Shown here piece by piece: positions 17,197 through 25,509 of a DNA stretch of 64,000 nt. A model generated the notes under the pieces. The model was given only the letters and a program-made list of their open reading frames with translations. It was not told the origin of the DNA and searched no databases. The translations under genes and the position numbers were made by a program. Location: contig NZ_SDPU01000022.1 in assembly GCF_004168035.1 (NCBI RefSeq), positions 1 to 64,000 of the forward strand. Reading direction: 5' to 3'. Within the stretch, counting starts at the first letter, position 1; every line of letters starts with the position of its first letter. Source of the stretch: Nocardioides iriomotensis. GTDB taxonomy: Bacteria; Actinomycetota; Actinomycetes; Propionibacteriales; Nocardioidaceae.

Positions 17197-17263
17197 CCTT
17201 CGGTCGCGCACGGTGAGAGGCGGGGGCAGGCCAGATCGACACACGTCCAGGGGGACACCTCAC

Positions 17264-18817
17264 ATGCTCAACGACTCGGGTCGCGACGACGTCCAGTCCG
17301 GACGGGTGCCCCGTCGGCTGCTCGCCGGGGTCGCCTGCTCCGCGCTCGCCGGCGTCGTCTGCCTGGCACTCGTCGCGTGGGTGCCTGGCTCGGCGCTGGG
17401 GCCGTTCCTGTTCGGTGGTGCCGCGGCCGGTCGGGACACGGGTGCGGTGGCCGTTCGTGCCGCCTCGGTCGCCCCCTCGGTGGTTCCCGGGGCGGCGTCG
17501 GCGACCGTGGGCGCCGCGGACGCGCCGATGCCCCGCGCGGGCCGTGCCGTGGACGTCGACGACGTCGTGCTCGGCGCCTACCAGACAGCAGTGTCGCTGG
17601 CGCCGGCCTCGTGCGGCCTCGACGTGTCGTTGCTCGCCGCGATCGGCCAGGTCGAGTCCGGCAACCTGACCGGCCACCGGCTCGACGCCGACCACCGGCC
17701 CGACCCGGCGGTGCTGGGACCGGCGCTCGACGGGTCGGACGGTCTCCCCCCGGTCCCCGACACGGACGGTGGCGAGTGGGACGGCGACTCGACCTGGGAC
17801 CGGGCCATGGGACCCCTGCAGTTCATCCCGAGCGGCTGGCGGCTCGCCGGTGTCGACCTCGACACGGACGGCGAACGGAACCCGCAGGACATCGAGGACG
17901 CCGCCGGCGCCGCCATGGTGTTCCTGTGCGCCGGCGGCGACGACTTGTCGGAACGTTCGGGGCTGCGCGACGCGGTCTTCGCGTACAACCACACGTCGGC
18001 GTACGTCGGTCTCGTGCTGGCCTGGAAGGCGGCCTTCGCCGCCGACGGCCTGGACCTCGTGGATTCCGAGCTGCCCGAGCTCACTGCCGTGCAGTACACG
18101 CGGATCTCCCGCGACCTGGCGGTCTCGACGGCACGCACGGCCGACGCCCTCGACCCGTCGAGCCCCGCGGCCGAGTCGGACCCCAGCTACCCCGGCGTCC
18201 CTGGCGTCCCCGGAGTCCCTGGTGACCCCGGCGGCGCTGACGGCCCCGGCCCGGGCGCCGGTCCGAACCCGGGTTCTCCCGGAAACCCGCCGCGGCCCGG
18301 CGCGTCTCCGCCGACCGCGCCTCCCGGCGGAGGGGGTTCTCCCGGAACGTCACCCACCCCGCCTCCGCCCGGCTCGGCCGAGCCCGCGCCCGGCGAGCCC
18401 CCCGCCGCGCCGAACGACCCGGGCGCACCCATCGAGCCCGGCGACCCCGTTGCGCCGAGCGACCCGATCGCGCCGAACGACCCCACTCCGAGCCCCGACC
18501 CGACGCCGCCGCCCTCTGACCCGACGCCGCCGCCTTCTGACCCGACGCCGCCGCCTTCTGACCCGACGCCGCCGCCCTCGGACCCGACGCCGCCGCCTTC
18601 TGACCCGACGCCGCCGCCCTCGGACCCGACGCCGCCGCCTTCTGACCCGACGCCGCCGCCTTCTGACCCGACGCCGCCGCCCTCGGACCCGACCCCGTCC
18701 TCCGATCCGACGCCGTCCGATCCGCCGCCCTCTGACCCGACGCCGACGTCGTCCCCGACGGGCCCCGTCGCACCGTCTGGCTCTGCGGAGCCGTCGGCCC
18801 CCGCCACCTTCGGGTGA
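17264..18817 (+). CDS. MltB-like lytic transglycosylase with Pro-rich repeat tail
   Basis: A 517-aa envelope protein. Residues 18-45 form a membrane anchor or uncleaved signal. Residues 95-280 are an SLT/MltB-like lytic transglycosylase domain with the catalytic Glu in AAIGQVESGN, plus DRAMGPLQFIPSGW and FAYNHTSAYVG, as in many actinobacterial cell-wall hydrolases. The remaining 210 residues are low complexity: collagen-like GVPGVPGVPGDPGG, then nine perfect-register SDPTPPP heptads and a Ser/Pro end. The tail probably spans or binds peptidoglycan. A 16-nt-long G-rich run before the ATG supplies the ribosome site. Start chosen at MLNDSG. Confidence 0.88.
   Translation: MLNDSGRDDVQSGRVPRRLLAGVACSALAGVVCLALVAWVPGSALGPFLFGGAAAGRDTGAVAVRAASVAPSVVPGAASATVGAADAPMPRAGRAVDVDDVVLGAYQTAVSLAPASCGLDVSLLAAIGQVESGNLTGHRLDADHRPDPAVLGPALDGSDGLPPVPDTDGGEWDGDSTWDRAMGPLQFIPSGWRLAGVDLDTDGERNPQDIEDAAGAAMVFLCAGGDDLSERSGLRDAVFAYNHTSAYVGLVLAWKAAFAADGLDLVDSELPELTAVQYTRISRDLAVSTARTADALDPSSPAAESDPSYPGVPGVPGVPGDPGGADGPGPGAGPNPGSPGNPPRPGASPPTAPPGGGGSPGTSPTPPPPGSAEPAPGEPPAAPNDPGAPIEPGDPVAPSDPIAPNDPTPSPDPTPPPSDPTPPPSDPTPPPSDPTPPPSDPTPPPSDPTPPPSDPTPPPSDPTPPPSDPTPPPSDPTPSSDPTPSDPPPSDPTPTSSPTGPVAPSGSAEPSAPATFG
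18497..18685 (+). repeat. Nine 21-bp tandem repeats encoding SDPTPPP
   Basis: The 21-bp unit GACCCGACGCCGCCGCC plus a 4-nt variable end repeats nine times with no indels. Units differ only in the Ser-codon region (CTCT, TTCT or CTCG), giving two main variants interleaved irregularly. This mosaic suggests recent slippage or unequal exchange, so the copy number may vary between strains. Confidence 0.9.
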
Positions 18818-18856
18818 CCTGGCGTTAGCGCGGGTTCCCAGCAGGGCTGAGCGCCG

Positions 18857-18862
18857 TACCCT
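18857..18862 (+). promoter_or_regulatory. Leaderless -10 element for nitrilase gene
   Basis: TACCCT ends 6 nt before the ATG at 18869, without a ribosome binding site. Confidence 0.6.
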
Positions 18863-18868
18863 GCCGAC

Positions 18869-19777
18869 ATGGAGTCCGCGCCCACGTTGCCGACCGTCCG
18901 GGTCGCCGCAGTCCAGGCCATGCCCGTGGTCCTCGACCTGGAGGCCAGCCTCGAGAAGTCGCTCGGCCTCCTCGCGGAGGCAGCCGGGCAGGGCGCCCAG
19001 CTGGTGGTGTTCCCCGAGACCTTCCTCTCGCTCTACCCGTCGTACGCCTGGGCCCACCTGCCGGGCGGAGACGGCGACGCGCTGTGGGAGCGGCTGTGGG
19101 CGAGCTCGGTCGAGGCCCCGGGCCCCGTCGTCGACCGGATCGCCGCCGCGTGCCGGGAGCACGACGTCGTCTGCGCCATGGGCGTCAACGAGCGCGAGCT
19201 CGAGCGCCCCGGCAGCCTCTACAACACGCTGCTCCTGGTCGGGCCGGACGGCCTGCTCAGCAAGCACCGGAAGCTCATGCCGACCTACCACGAGCGGCTC
19301 TTCCACGGCCTCGGCACCGGCGACGACCTCCAGGTCACCGAGACACGCCTCGGCAGGCTCGGAGGGCTGATCTGCTGGGAGAACCGGATGCCGCTGGCCC
19401 GGTGGGCCGTCTACCAGGGTGGCCCGCAGATCTGGCTCGCTCCGACCGCCGACGACTCCGACGGGTGGCAGGCCACGATCAGGCACATCGCGATCGAGTC
19501 GGGCGCGTTCGTCGTGTCGGTGCCGCAGTACATCCAGCGCGCCGGCTTCGGCGACGACTTCCCGTGGCCGCTGCCGGACAGCGAGGTCTTCGGCCGGGGC
19601 GGTGCGGCCGTCGTCGCTCCGGCGTCCGGCGAGGTGATCGCGGGCCCGCTGTACGACGCCGAGGGCATCGTCGTCGCCGACTGCGACCTGCGGCAGACGC
19701 TGCATGCCAAGCGCTGGTTCGACGCGGCCGGCCACTACAGCCGCGCCGACGTCCTGTGGCCGAGGTCGTCCCCCTGA
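18869..19777 (+). CDS. Nitrilase / carbon-nitrogen hydrolase
   Basis: A 302-aa member of the nitrilase superfamily with the complete Glu-Lys-Cys triad: E50 (VVFPETFLSLYP), K135 (SKHRKLMPTYHER) and C169 (LGGLICWENRMP). The FPETFLSLYP, HRKLMPTYHE and CWEN contexts are those of true nitrilases (aliphatic or aryl), which convert nitriles to acids and ammonia, rather than amidases. Two downstream segments (DGWQATIRHIAIESGAFV and AGHYSRADV) also fit. The gene stands alone behind its own leaderless promoter. Confidence 0.9.
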   Translation: MESAPTLPTVRVAAVQAMPVVLDLEASLEKSLGLLAEAAGQGAQLVVFPETFLSLYPSYAWAHLPGGDGDALWERLWASSVEAPGPVVDRIAAACREHDVVCAMGVNERELERPGSLYNTLLLVGPDGLLSKHRKLMPTYHERLFHGLGTGDDLQVTETRLGRLGGLICWENRMPLARWAVYQGGPQIWLAPTADDSDGWQATIRHIAIESGAFVVSVPQYIQRAGFGDDFPWPLPDSEVFGRGGAAVVAPASGEVIAGPLYDAEGIVVADCDLRQTLHAKRWFDAAGHYSRADVLWPRSSP

Positions 19778-19799
19778 CGCCGGCGGATCGACGCGGTGA

Positions 19800-20126
19800 T
19801 CAGCGGCGCGGTCGACGACGCCGGGTGAGCAGGTAGGCGACGGCGACGACGGCTGCGGCCGTGACGATGCGAGCGGGGTCGACGACCGGCCTCCAGGTGA
19901 CGTCACCGTTCTTGACGACGAGCGCGCCCACCGGTCGGCCGCTGAGCCCGAACCCGCCGCCCTCGCCGTCCCGGCCGTGCTCGTCGGTGCCGGCGCCTGC
20001 GCCGAAGCCGCCGCTCACCGCGGCCACGGGGATCACGGTGACGCCGTCGCGCGTGTAGGGCTCACCGAAGATGCGCTTGACGGTGATCGTGTCCTTCGCC
20101 GTGGCGACGATCTCGTTGACGTTCAT
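19800..20126 (-). CDS. GerW/YtfJ-family protein
   Basis: A 108-aa protein of the GerW (YtfJ) family, known from Bacillus spore proteins but widespread in non-sporulating actinobacteria. Typical features are MNVNEIVATAKDTITVKRIFGEPYTRDGVTVIPVAAVSGGFGAG and the glycine-rich block before GALVVKNGDVTWRPVVD, followed here by a C-terminal TM helix (IVTAAAVVAVAYLL) and a basic tail. A GGGAGGAG site is present. It ends a three-gene reverse-strand operon with a CPBP-type and another membrane protein. Function unknown. Confidence 0.85.
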   Translation of the reverse strand: MNVNEIVATAKDTITVKRIFGEPYTRDGVTVIPVAAVSGGFGAGAGTDEHGRDGEGGGFGLSGRPVGALVVKNGDVTWRPVVDPARIVTAAAVVAVAYLLTRRRRPRR

Positions 20127-20141
20127 GGCTTCTCCTCCCGG

Positions 20142-20963
20142 TCAACCATCTGTGCGGCTCGAGTCCCGGTACCGGTGCAGCCCTCCCACGATCAGGGTGA
20201 GGACGATCAGGGCGAGCAGGAACTGCCACTCGCCGGGAAAGCCCAGCTCGCCCGAGGCGTTGAACGACGCGTGGAGGATCCCGGCCGCGAGCAGGCTGCC
20301 GCCGGTGGCCTCGACGGTCTCGCCGATCAGGTAGCGGAAGAACGGTGCGATGACGGCCAGCGCGGCCACGCCGACGGCCACGGAGCCCCACGTCCATCCG
20401 GGCGTGAGCTGCAGCGGCAGGTGCATGATCACGAACAGCGGGGCCGTGAGCAGCGCGCCGCCCAGCAGCCCGTGCCGCGCGGCGAGGAGGGTCTGGACGT
20501 GGCCGGCCCAGGCTCCTTCCTCGGCCAGGTTCACCTCGAGTGCGCCGTAGAGGAACGTCTGCAGCAGATAGCCGCTCACCAGGGCCGGCCATCCTCCTGC
20601 GGGCAGTCGCCATGTGCCCGTGAGCGCCGCGATGGCGCCGGTCAGCGCCGGGAGGGCCAGCACGACGAAGGCCCACCGGCCGAACCCGAACCGCCACAGC
20701 AGGAACCGCTTCCCGAACCGTCCGACGCCCGTGGCGCCGCCGGTCACCCAGGTGACGACCAGAGCCGACCCCAGCAGCGCCACGTAGGTGAAGGCGAACC
20801 CGAGTGCGGTGGTCGCGAACGTGGTTGCCGTGCGAACCGTCAGCAGGGGGATGCCCAAGCCGTAGGCCCCGACCAGGAACGCGGCGATCGGGTGCCGGAC
20901 GATCCACCGGGCAACCCGGCTACGTCGCTCGACGGTGTCGTGGGGCGTGGATGTGGTCGCCAT
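20142..20963 (-). CDS. CPBP-family intramembrane protease homologue (motif altered)
   Basis: A 273-aa membrane protein with about eight helices and the CPBP (CaaX protease / Abi) motifs: LAEEGAWAG (motif 1), FVIMHLPLQ (motif 2) and GILHASFN (motif 3). Motif 1 normally reads EExGWRG; here the Arg is Ala and the Gly/Ala order is swapped, while the EE pair and both His residues remain. Activity is therefore possible but not certain. It begins 5 nt after the stop of the preceding membrane-protein gene and precedes the GerW-like gene, so all three are probably one operon. Confidence 0.83.
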   Translation of the reverse strand: MATTSTPHDTVERRSRVARWIVRHPIAAFLVGAYGLGIPLLTVRTATTFATTALGFAFTYVALLGSALVVTWVTGGATGVGRFGKRFLLWRFGFGRWAFVVLALPALTGAIAALTGTWRLPAGGWPALVSGYLLQTFLYGALEVNLAEEGAWAGHVQTLLAARHGLLGGALLTAPLFVIMHLPLQLTPGWTWGSVAVGVAALAVIAPFFRYLIGETVEATGGSLLAAGILHASFNASGELGFPGEWQFLLALIVLTLIVGGLHRYRDSSRTDG

Positions 20964-20968
20964 CGCGG

Positions 20969-21673
20969 TCAGTGGCCGCTTGGCTGCGGTAGGAGCGGGA
21001 GCTGCGCGCGGGAGGCGCCTTGCTGGACCACCCAGGCGATCCATCCGCCGCTGGCCGTGATCAGCAGCGCGCCCACGAGGACGGTCCGCGGGGTGCTGCC
21101 GGTCACCGTGGCAGCGACCAGGAGGCCGAACGGGTACATCAGCAGCGCCGCCGCCGTCCAGGCCGCTGCGGTCCACCGGGGGAGGACCCCGGACCGCCAG
21201 ATGGCCACACCGAGCAGGACGTTCCCCACGAAGCCCAGCACCAGCACGAGCAACCCCATGACGCCCTGCGCCGCCGAGGCGGTCGTGGTCGGGAGGTCGG
21301 GCACCCCCTCGATGCCGGCCAGGTAGGCCTGCCCCTCCAACGGGGCGGCGACGGCGGAGATCCCGATGATCATCAGGAAGAAGGTCTGCCCGAGGACCAC
21401 GACGACCATGGCGAGCAGGGCGACGTTCCCCGCGCGCGTCGAGGCCAGGTGGACGGCGAGTGCGAACACGCCGAGGATGCTCAGGCTGGTGCCGAGCCCG
21501 CTGCCGACCACGTGGCTGAGCACGTACTCGTCGGTGGTCACGTAGCGGGACCAGGCGGCGTACCGCTTGCTCGGGTCCGGCTGCGGGTGGAGTGTGGTCC
21601 AGAAGGTCAGCAGGCCGTAGAGGGGCAGACCCAGGAGACCTGCACGAACCCATCTGCTCGGTCGCGGATCCAT
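20969..21673 (-). CDS. Hypothetical seven-helix membrane protein
   Basis: An unrecognised 234-aa membrane protein with about six to seven hydrophobic helices. The N-terminal loop is extracytoplasmic and aromatic (FWTTLHPQPDPSKRYAAWSRYVTTDEYVLSH), and the C-terminus is short. A GGGAGGT site lies 5 nt before the ATG. It is the first gene of the operon with the CPBP-type and GerW-like genes. The spacing pattern resembles DUF4386-like membrane proteins, but I cannot confirm that. Confidence 0.72.
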   Translation of the reverse strand: MDPRPSRWVRAGLLGLPLYGLLTFWTTLHPQPDPSKRYAAWSRYVTTDEYVLSHVVGSGLGTSLSILGVFALAVHLASTRAGNVALLAMVVVVLGQTFFLMIIGISAVAAPLEGQAYLAGIEGVPDLPTTTASAAQGVMGLLVLVLGFVGNVLLGVAIWRSGVLPRWTAAAWTAAALLMYPFGLLVAATVTGSTPRTVLVGALLITASGGWIAWVVQQGASRAQLPLLPQPSGH

Positions 21674-21926
21674 CCCGACCTCCCGATCGCTCCGCGGGCA
21701 CTCCCAGTGTCGTGACGCCGGCTCGTGCTCGGCAATGGCCCATGGTGGCTGCTGCCCCCTGGGGACAATGGCGTAGTCGGTCTGGTCCCTGCCGCCGCCG
21801 TGAGGGGTGAGACATGGGCGAGGCGGTCCATGCCTGGGACGGTCCGACCTCGCTATGGAGGGGGTTCCGCGGCGGACGGATGCTGGTCGTCAGGTGCCTG
21901 CGTTCGCGCCGGTCGAGGAGTCGGGG
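21674..21926. other. Divergent intergenic region
   Basis: This 253-bp gap separates divergent membrane-protein genes and must hold both promoters. A 38-codon frame (21814-21930, behind GAGGGG) ends with its TGA overlapping the ATG of the CPBP protease gene. It could be a translated leader, but its Arg-rich composition gives no support beyond position. Confidence 0.4.
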
Positions 21927-22754
21927 ATGATCGCGATGTCGGTTCGGAGCTGGACCACGCGACACGAGCTGGGGTTGTTCCTCTTCCTGGCTTTCCTGCT
22001 GTCCTGGGCTCTCTGGCCGCTGGTGCTGCTGAATGCGGACAGCTCGCCGCTGGTGCCGTTCGGCCCTCTGGGCGCCGCCTTGATCGTGACGGCCGTGAGC
22101 GGGGGATGGCGAGGCGTCCTGGCCCTGGTGGCACAGCTCGGCCGCTGGCGGGTCCGGCCGCGGTGGTACGTCGTGGCACTGGTCGGACCGTTCGTCCTGA
22201 CTGCTCTCGCCGGCGCCGTTGCGGTCGCAGCAGGCGCCCCGTCGCCGGGCCTCGGCGTCTACTCGGACTGGAGCGGAGTCCTCGCCTCGTTGGTGGCCAC
22301 GGCGGTGATCGTCGGGCTGTTCGAGGAGGTCGGCTGGCGCGGTTTCGCGCTCCCGAGGATGCAGCGGGACCACGCCGCGCTGTCGGCTGCCCTGGCGCTG
22401 GGGCTGGTCTGGGCGCTCTGGCACCTGCCGGAGCTGGTCTCGGACTCCTCGGAGCGGGAGCCGGCGCCGTACCTGCTCGCCGTCCTGGCGTACTCGGTGC
22501 TGATCACGTGGCTGTACAACCGCACCCGCGGAAGCCTGCCCGTCGTGATCCTCTTCCACGCCGCGATCAACACGGCCGCGAGGTTCCTCATGCCGGAGTT
22601 CCCGAGTCGGTACGACGTCACCGCCTGGTGGTGCTACGCAGCCGTGTACGTCCTCGCGGCGGTGGCTGTCGTCGCTGTCGCGGGAGCCTCGCGCCCCACG
22701 ACCGCCGAAGGTCCGGGTGTGGCCGGGCCCACGCGGCGCGTCAGCTCGGGGTGA
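21927..22754 (+). CDS. CPBP-family intramembrane metalloprotease
   Basis: A 275-aa membrane protein with about eight helices and intact CPBP motifs: FEEVGWRGFALPRMQ, LWHLPELV and LFHAAINTAARF. These supply the two Glu and two His residues thought to coordinate the active-site metal or water. Family members process prenylated proteins or bacteriocin-related peptides. The start follows GAGGAG by 6 nt; a second ATG three codons later is possible. No peptide or bacteriocin substrate gene is evident nearby. Confidence 0.9.
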   Translation: MIAMSVRSWTTRHELGLFLFLAFLLSWALWPLVLLNADSSPLVPFGPLGAALIVTAVSGGWRGVLALVAQLGRWRVRPRWYVVALVGPFVLTALAGAVAVAAGAPSPGLGVYSDWSGVLASLVATAVIVGLFEEVGWRGFALPRMQRDHAALSAALALGLVWALWHLPELVSDSSEREPAPYLLAVLAYSVLITWLYNRTRGSLPVVILFHAAINTAARFLMPEFPSRYDVTAWWCYAAVYVLAAVAVVAVAGASRPTTAEGPGVAGPTRRVSSG

Positions 22755-23016
22755 CCCGGTCCTACCCGCGGTCGTGCTTCTGCACGTCGATGCTGTCCGT
22801 GTGTCCCGGTAGCCCGGGCGCGCGTCCGCCGCTGCCGGTGTGCGCCGAACGCGACCAGCGCCACGAGCAGCACGATCACAATGACGGCGACCATGGTTCC
22901 CAGGCACACCAACCTGAGGCGGGGATCGTGCCTCACCCGGATCAGGCGGTCCGCTCCCACCGCCCGGACGCTGTCCTCGGCAGGTGGCCTCGCTGCGGGA
23001 CTCGAGGAGGTTGGAC
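22755..23016. other. Intergenic region with possible small membrane ORF
   Basis: No secure gene. On the reverse strand an open frame encodes one hydrophobic helix (MVAVIVIVLLVALVAFGAH) followed by an Arg-rich tail, but it has no clear ribosome site and runs over 100 bp into the protease gene. I leave it uncalled. Confidence 0.4.
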
Positions 23017-24768
23017 GTGACGGCGCCGGCGGCAACCCGCTGGGCCGCGGTCGCGCGCGCCGTTCCGGGGCTGGCCATGCTGAGGAGCTACCGGCCCGCG
23101 CTGCTCGGCAAGGACCTCGTCGCCGGCGTCGTCCTGACCACGCTGCTCGTCCCCCAAGGGATGGCGTACGCCGAGCTCGCCGGCCTGCCACCCATCACCG
23201 GCCTGTACACGACGATCCTCGGCCTCGTCGGGTACGCGCTGTTCGGACCGTCCCGGGTCCTCGTCCTCGGCCCCGACTCCGCGCTCGGCCCGATGATCGC
23301 CGCGACCGTCCTCCCGCTCGTCATGGCCGGCGGCGACCCCGATGCGGCTGTCGCGTACGCGTCGATGCTCGCCCTCATGGTCGGCGCGATCACGGTGCTC
23401 GCGGGCGTGTTCAGGCTGGGCTTCGTCGCCGACCTGCTCTCCAGGCCGACCCAGATCGGGTACGTCAACGGACTCGCGCTGACCATCCTCGTCAGCCAGC
23501 TGCCCAAGCTGTTCGGCTTCTCCGTCGACGGCAGCGGGCTCATCGACGAGGCGGTCGCGTTCGTGCGAGCCGTGCAGGACGGCGAGACCGTCGCGGCCGC
23601 GCTCGCGGTCGGGGTGGCGTGCCTGGTCTTGATCCTGGTCCTGCAGCGGCTGTGGCCCCGCTTCCCGAGTGTCCTCGCGTCCGTCGTCCTGGCGATCGCA
23701 GCGGTCGCCGTCTTCGACCTGGAGGCGCGAGGCGTCTCCCTCGTCGGCGAGCTGCCGGCCGGGTTCCCGCCGTTCACGATCCCGGGCGTGCCCGTCGCCG
23801 ACCTGGCCCTGCTGTTCGCCGGCGCGCTCGGGATCGCGCTGGTCTCGCTCACCGACACCATCTCGACCGCGTCGGTGTTCGCCGAGAAGACCGGTGACGA
23901 GGTCGACGGAAACCGCGAGATGGTCGGCGTCGGAGCAGCCAGTCTCGCCGCCGGACTGTTCCAAGGCTTCCCGGTCAGCACCAGCGGCTCCCGCACCGCC
24001 GTCGCCTACCAGAGCGGCGCACGGACGCAGCTGACCGGCCTCGTCGGCGCCGCCGCGATCGTCGGGCTGCTCGTGGTCGCACCCGGGCTTCTCCGCAACC
24101 TGCCGCAGCCGGCGCTCGCCGCCGTCGTCATCGCCGCGTCGCTGTCACTCGCGAACATTGCCGGTGTGCGGAGACTGCGTCGTCAACGCCGCTCCGACTT
24201 CGTGCTCGCCGTCGTCGCCTTCCTCAGCGTCGCTCTGCTCGGTGTGCTCTACGGGATCGCGGTCGCCGTGCTCCTGTCGATCCTCAACGTCTTCCGGCGG
24301 GTCTGGTGGCCGCACCAGGCCATGCTCGGCCGGACCGAGGGGATGCGCGGCTTCCACGACACGGAGTACCGCCCCACTGCCGAGCACCTCCCTGGCCTCG
24401 CCATCTACCGTTTCGACGCTCCGCTGCTGTTCGCCAACGCGCGCACGTTCCGCGACCAGGTGCGCCGCATCGTCGACACCGAACCGCGACCCACGTGGCT
24501 CATCGTGGCCGCGGAACCCATCACCGACGTCGACACCACCGCGGCCGACATGCTCGAGGACCTCGACGCCGATCTCGCGGCAGGCGGAACTCGCCTCGTG
24601 TTCGCAGAGCTGAAGGACGCCGTCCGGCAGAAGATCGAGCGGTACGAGCTGACCCACAACATCCGGGACAACCGCTTCTATCCCACCGTGCGCACCGCCG
24701 TCGAAGCGTACGAAGCCGAGACCGGCGCAAGCTGGACCGCGGGCGCCAGCCCGTACCGTCTCGACTGA
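23017..24768 (+). CDS. SulP-family anion transporter
   Basis: A 583-aa SLC26/SulP transporter. The membrane part (about residues 20-420) has the family signatures PQGMAYAELAGLPPITGLYTTI and the GSRTAVAYQSGARTQLTGLV segment. A C-terminal STAS domain (about 440-565) follows. The family moves sulfate, bicarbonate or other anions; the substrate is not readable. I choose the GTG at 23017 (GAGGAGG 6 nt upstream) over a GTG 11 codons earlier. No carbonic anhydrase or sulfate-assimilation gene lies beside it. The sulfatase at 47 kb is too distant to link. Confidence 0.92.
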   Translation: MTAPAATRWAAVARAVPGLAMLRSYRPALLGKDLVAGVVLTTLLVPQGMAYAELAGLPPITGLYTTILGLVGYALFGPSRVLVLGPDSALGPMIAATVLPLVMAGGDPDAAVAYASMLALMVGAITVLAGVFRLGFVADLLSRPTQIGYVNGLALTILVSQLPKLFGFSVDGSGLIDEAVAFVRAVQDGETVAAALAVGVACLVLILVLQRLWPRFPSVLASVVLAIAAVAVFDLEARGVSLVGELPAGFPPFTIPGVPVADLALLFAGALGIALVSLTDTISTASVFAEKTGDEVDGNREMVGVGAASLAAGLFQGFPVSTSGSRTAVAYQSGARTQLTGLVGAAAIVGLLVVAPGLLRNLPQPALAAVVIAASLSLANIAGVRRLRRQRRSDFVLAVVAFLSVALLGVLYGIAVAVLLSILNVFRRVWWPHQAMLGRTEGMRGFHDTEYRPTAEHLPGLAIYRFDAPLLFANARTFRDQVRRIVDTEPRPTWLIVAAEPITDVDTTAADMLEDLDADLAAGGTRLVFAELKDAVRQKIERYELTHNIRDNRFYPTVRTAVEAYEAETGASWTAGASPYRLD

Positions 24769-24902
24769 CGCCGACGCCGAGATGCGACTCCCCGTCGTTC
24801 GAACAACGCCGGTGCCTCCGGGCAGGGCGCCCACGAAGCCGTTGACGCCTTGTTCGGCCCGGCGTGACACTGGCCGGAAGGGGGCGGCGAAAGGGGAGTC
24901 CG

Positions 24903-25505
24903 ATGGCGTGGAACCTGGCCGGCAGCTACAGCGAGACCTGCTCCTGCGAGCTCATGTGCCCGTGCAACTTGTCCTTCGACCACGGCGCGACCTACGACTT
25001 CTGCCGCGCGACCCTCGCCTTCAGCATCCGTGAAGGCTCGGTGGAGGGCACCGACGTGGCCGGGCGAAAGGTCGTCTTCATCGCCGACACCCCCAAGGTG
25101 ATGACGGACGGCAACTGGCGCGTCGCCTTCTTCGTCGACGAGGACGCATCCGACGAGCAGCTCGACAAGCTGGTCCAGGTCTTCGGTGGTCAGCTGGGTG
25201 GGCCGATGGCCGGGCTCGCACCACTGGTCGGGGAGGTGCTCGGCGTGGAGCGCGCGGCGATCGACATCGAGGACGACGGCCTGCTGCACAGCGTCCGGGT
25301 GGGCGACGTGATCGACTTCCAGGTCCAGGACATCGTGCCCTTCGGCGTCGAGACCGGTGAGCCGGTGCGGTTCGCCGGGATGTTCCACCCGGTCGGGTCC
25401 GACCTGGTGATGGCGGAGGCGAAGCGCAGCAGGATCAACGCGTTCGGCATCACCTACGAGGGAAAGACGGGCCTCTCGAGCTCGAGCTTCTCCTGGGCCG
25501 CTTGA
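24903..25505 (+). CDS. DUF1326 domain protein
   Basis: A 200-aa DUF1326 protein. The N-terminus carries the family's cysteine signature ETCSCELMCPCNLSF (four Cys in 11 residues), a probable metal or redox site. A beta-rich body follows, with the conserved AFGITYEGKTGLSSSSFSWAA ending. An AGGGGAG site precedes the ATG. The DUF2182 membrane-protein gene starts 4 nt after the stop. These two families co-occur widely and are sometimes fused, so they probably work together. The function is unknown. Confidence 0.9.
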   Translation: MAWNLAGSYSETCSCELMCPCNLSFDHGATYDFCRATLAFSIREGSVEGTDVAGRKVVFIADTPKVMTDGNWRVAFFVDEDASDEQLDKLVQVFGGQLGGPMAGLAPLVGEVLGVERAAIDIEDDGLLHSVRVGDVIDFQVQDIVPFGVETGEPVRFAGMFHPVGSDLVMAEAKRSRINAFGITYEGKTGLSSSSFSWAA

Positions 25506-25509
25506 GATC

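Noticed and set aside
17079-17263. A riboswitch (for example the c-di-AMP ydaO type) before the transglycosylase gene
   Set aside because: Wall-hydrolase genes in actinobacteria can carry ydaO elements, but I could not match the conserved core. Only a 10-bp hairpin is evident. A covariance-model search would settle it.
18497-18685. A CRISPR-like array
   Set aside because: The 21-bp units are contiguous, coding and in frame, with no spacers.
21814-21930. 38-codon ORF ending at the CPBP protease start
   Set aside because: GAGGGG precedes it and it overlaps the protease start as ATGA, but codon pattern and composition give no independent support.
22634-22942. Small reverse-strand membrane ORF (MVAVIVIVLLVALVAFGAH...)
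   Set aside because: No ribosome site, Arg-rich tail and a long overlap with the forward protease gene. Possible but not supportable.
20142-23078. A 978-codon reverse-strand frame running through two forward genes and the CPBP homologue
   Set aside because: Only the 3' 273 codons encode a recognisable membrane protein; the remainder is antisense to the second protease and has no conserved content.
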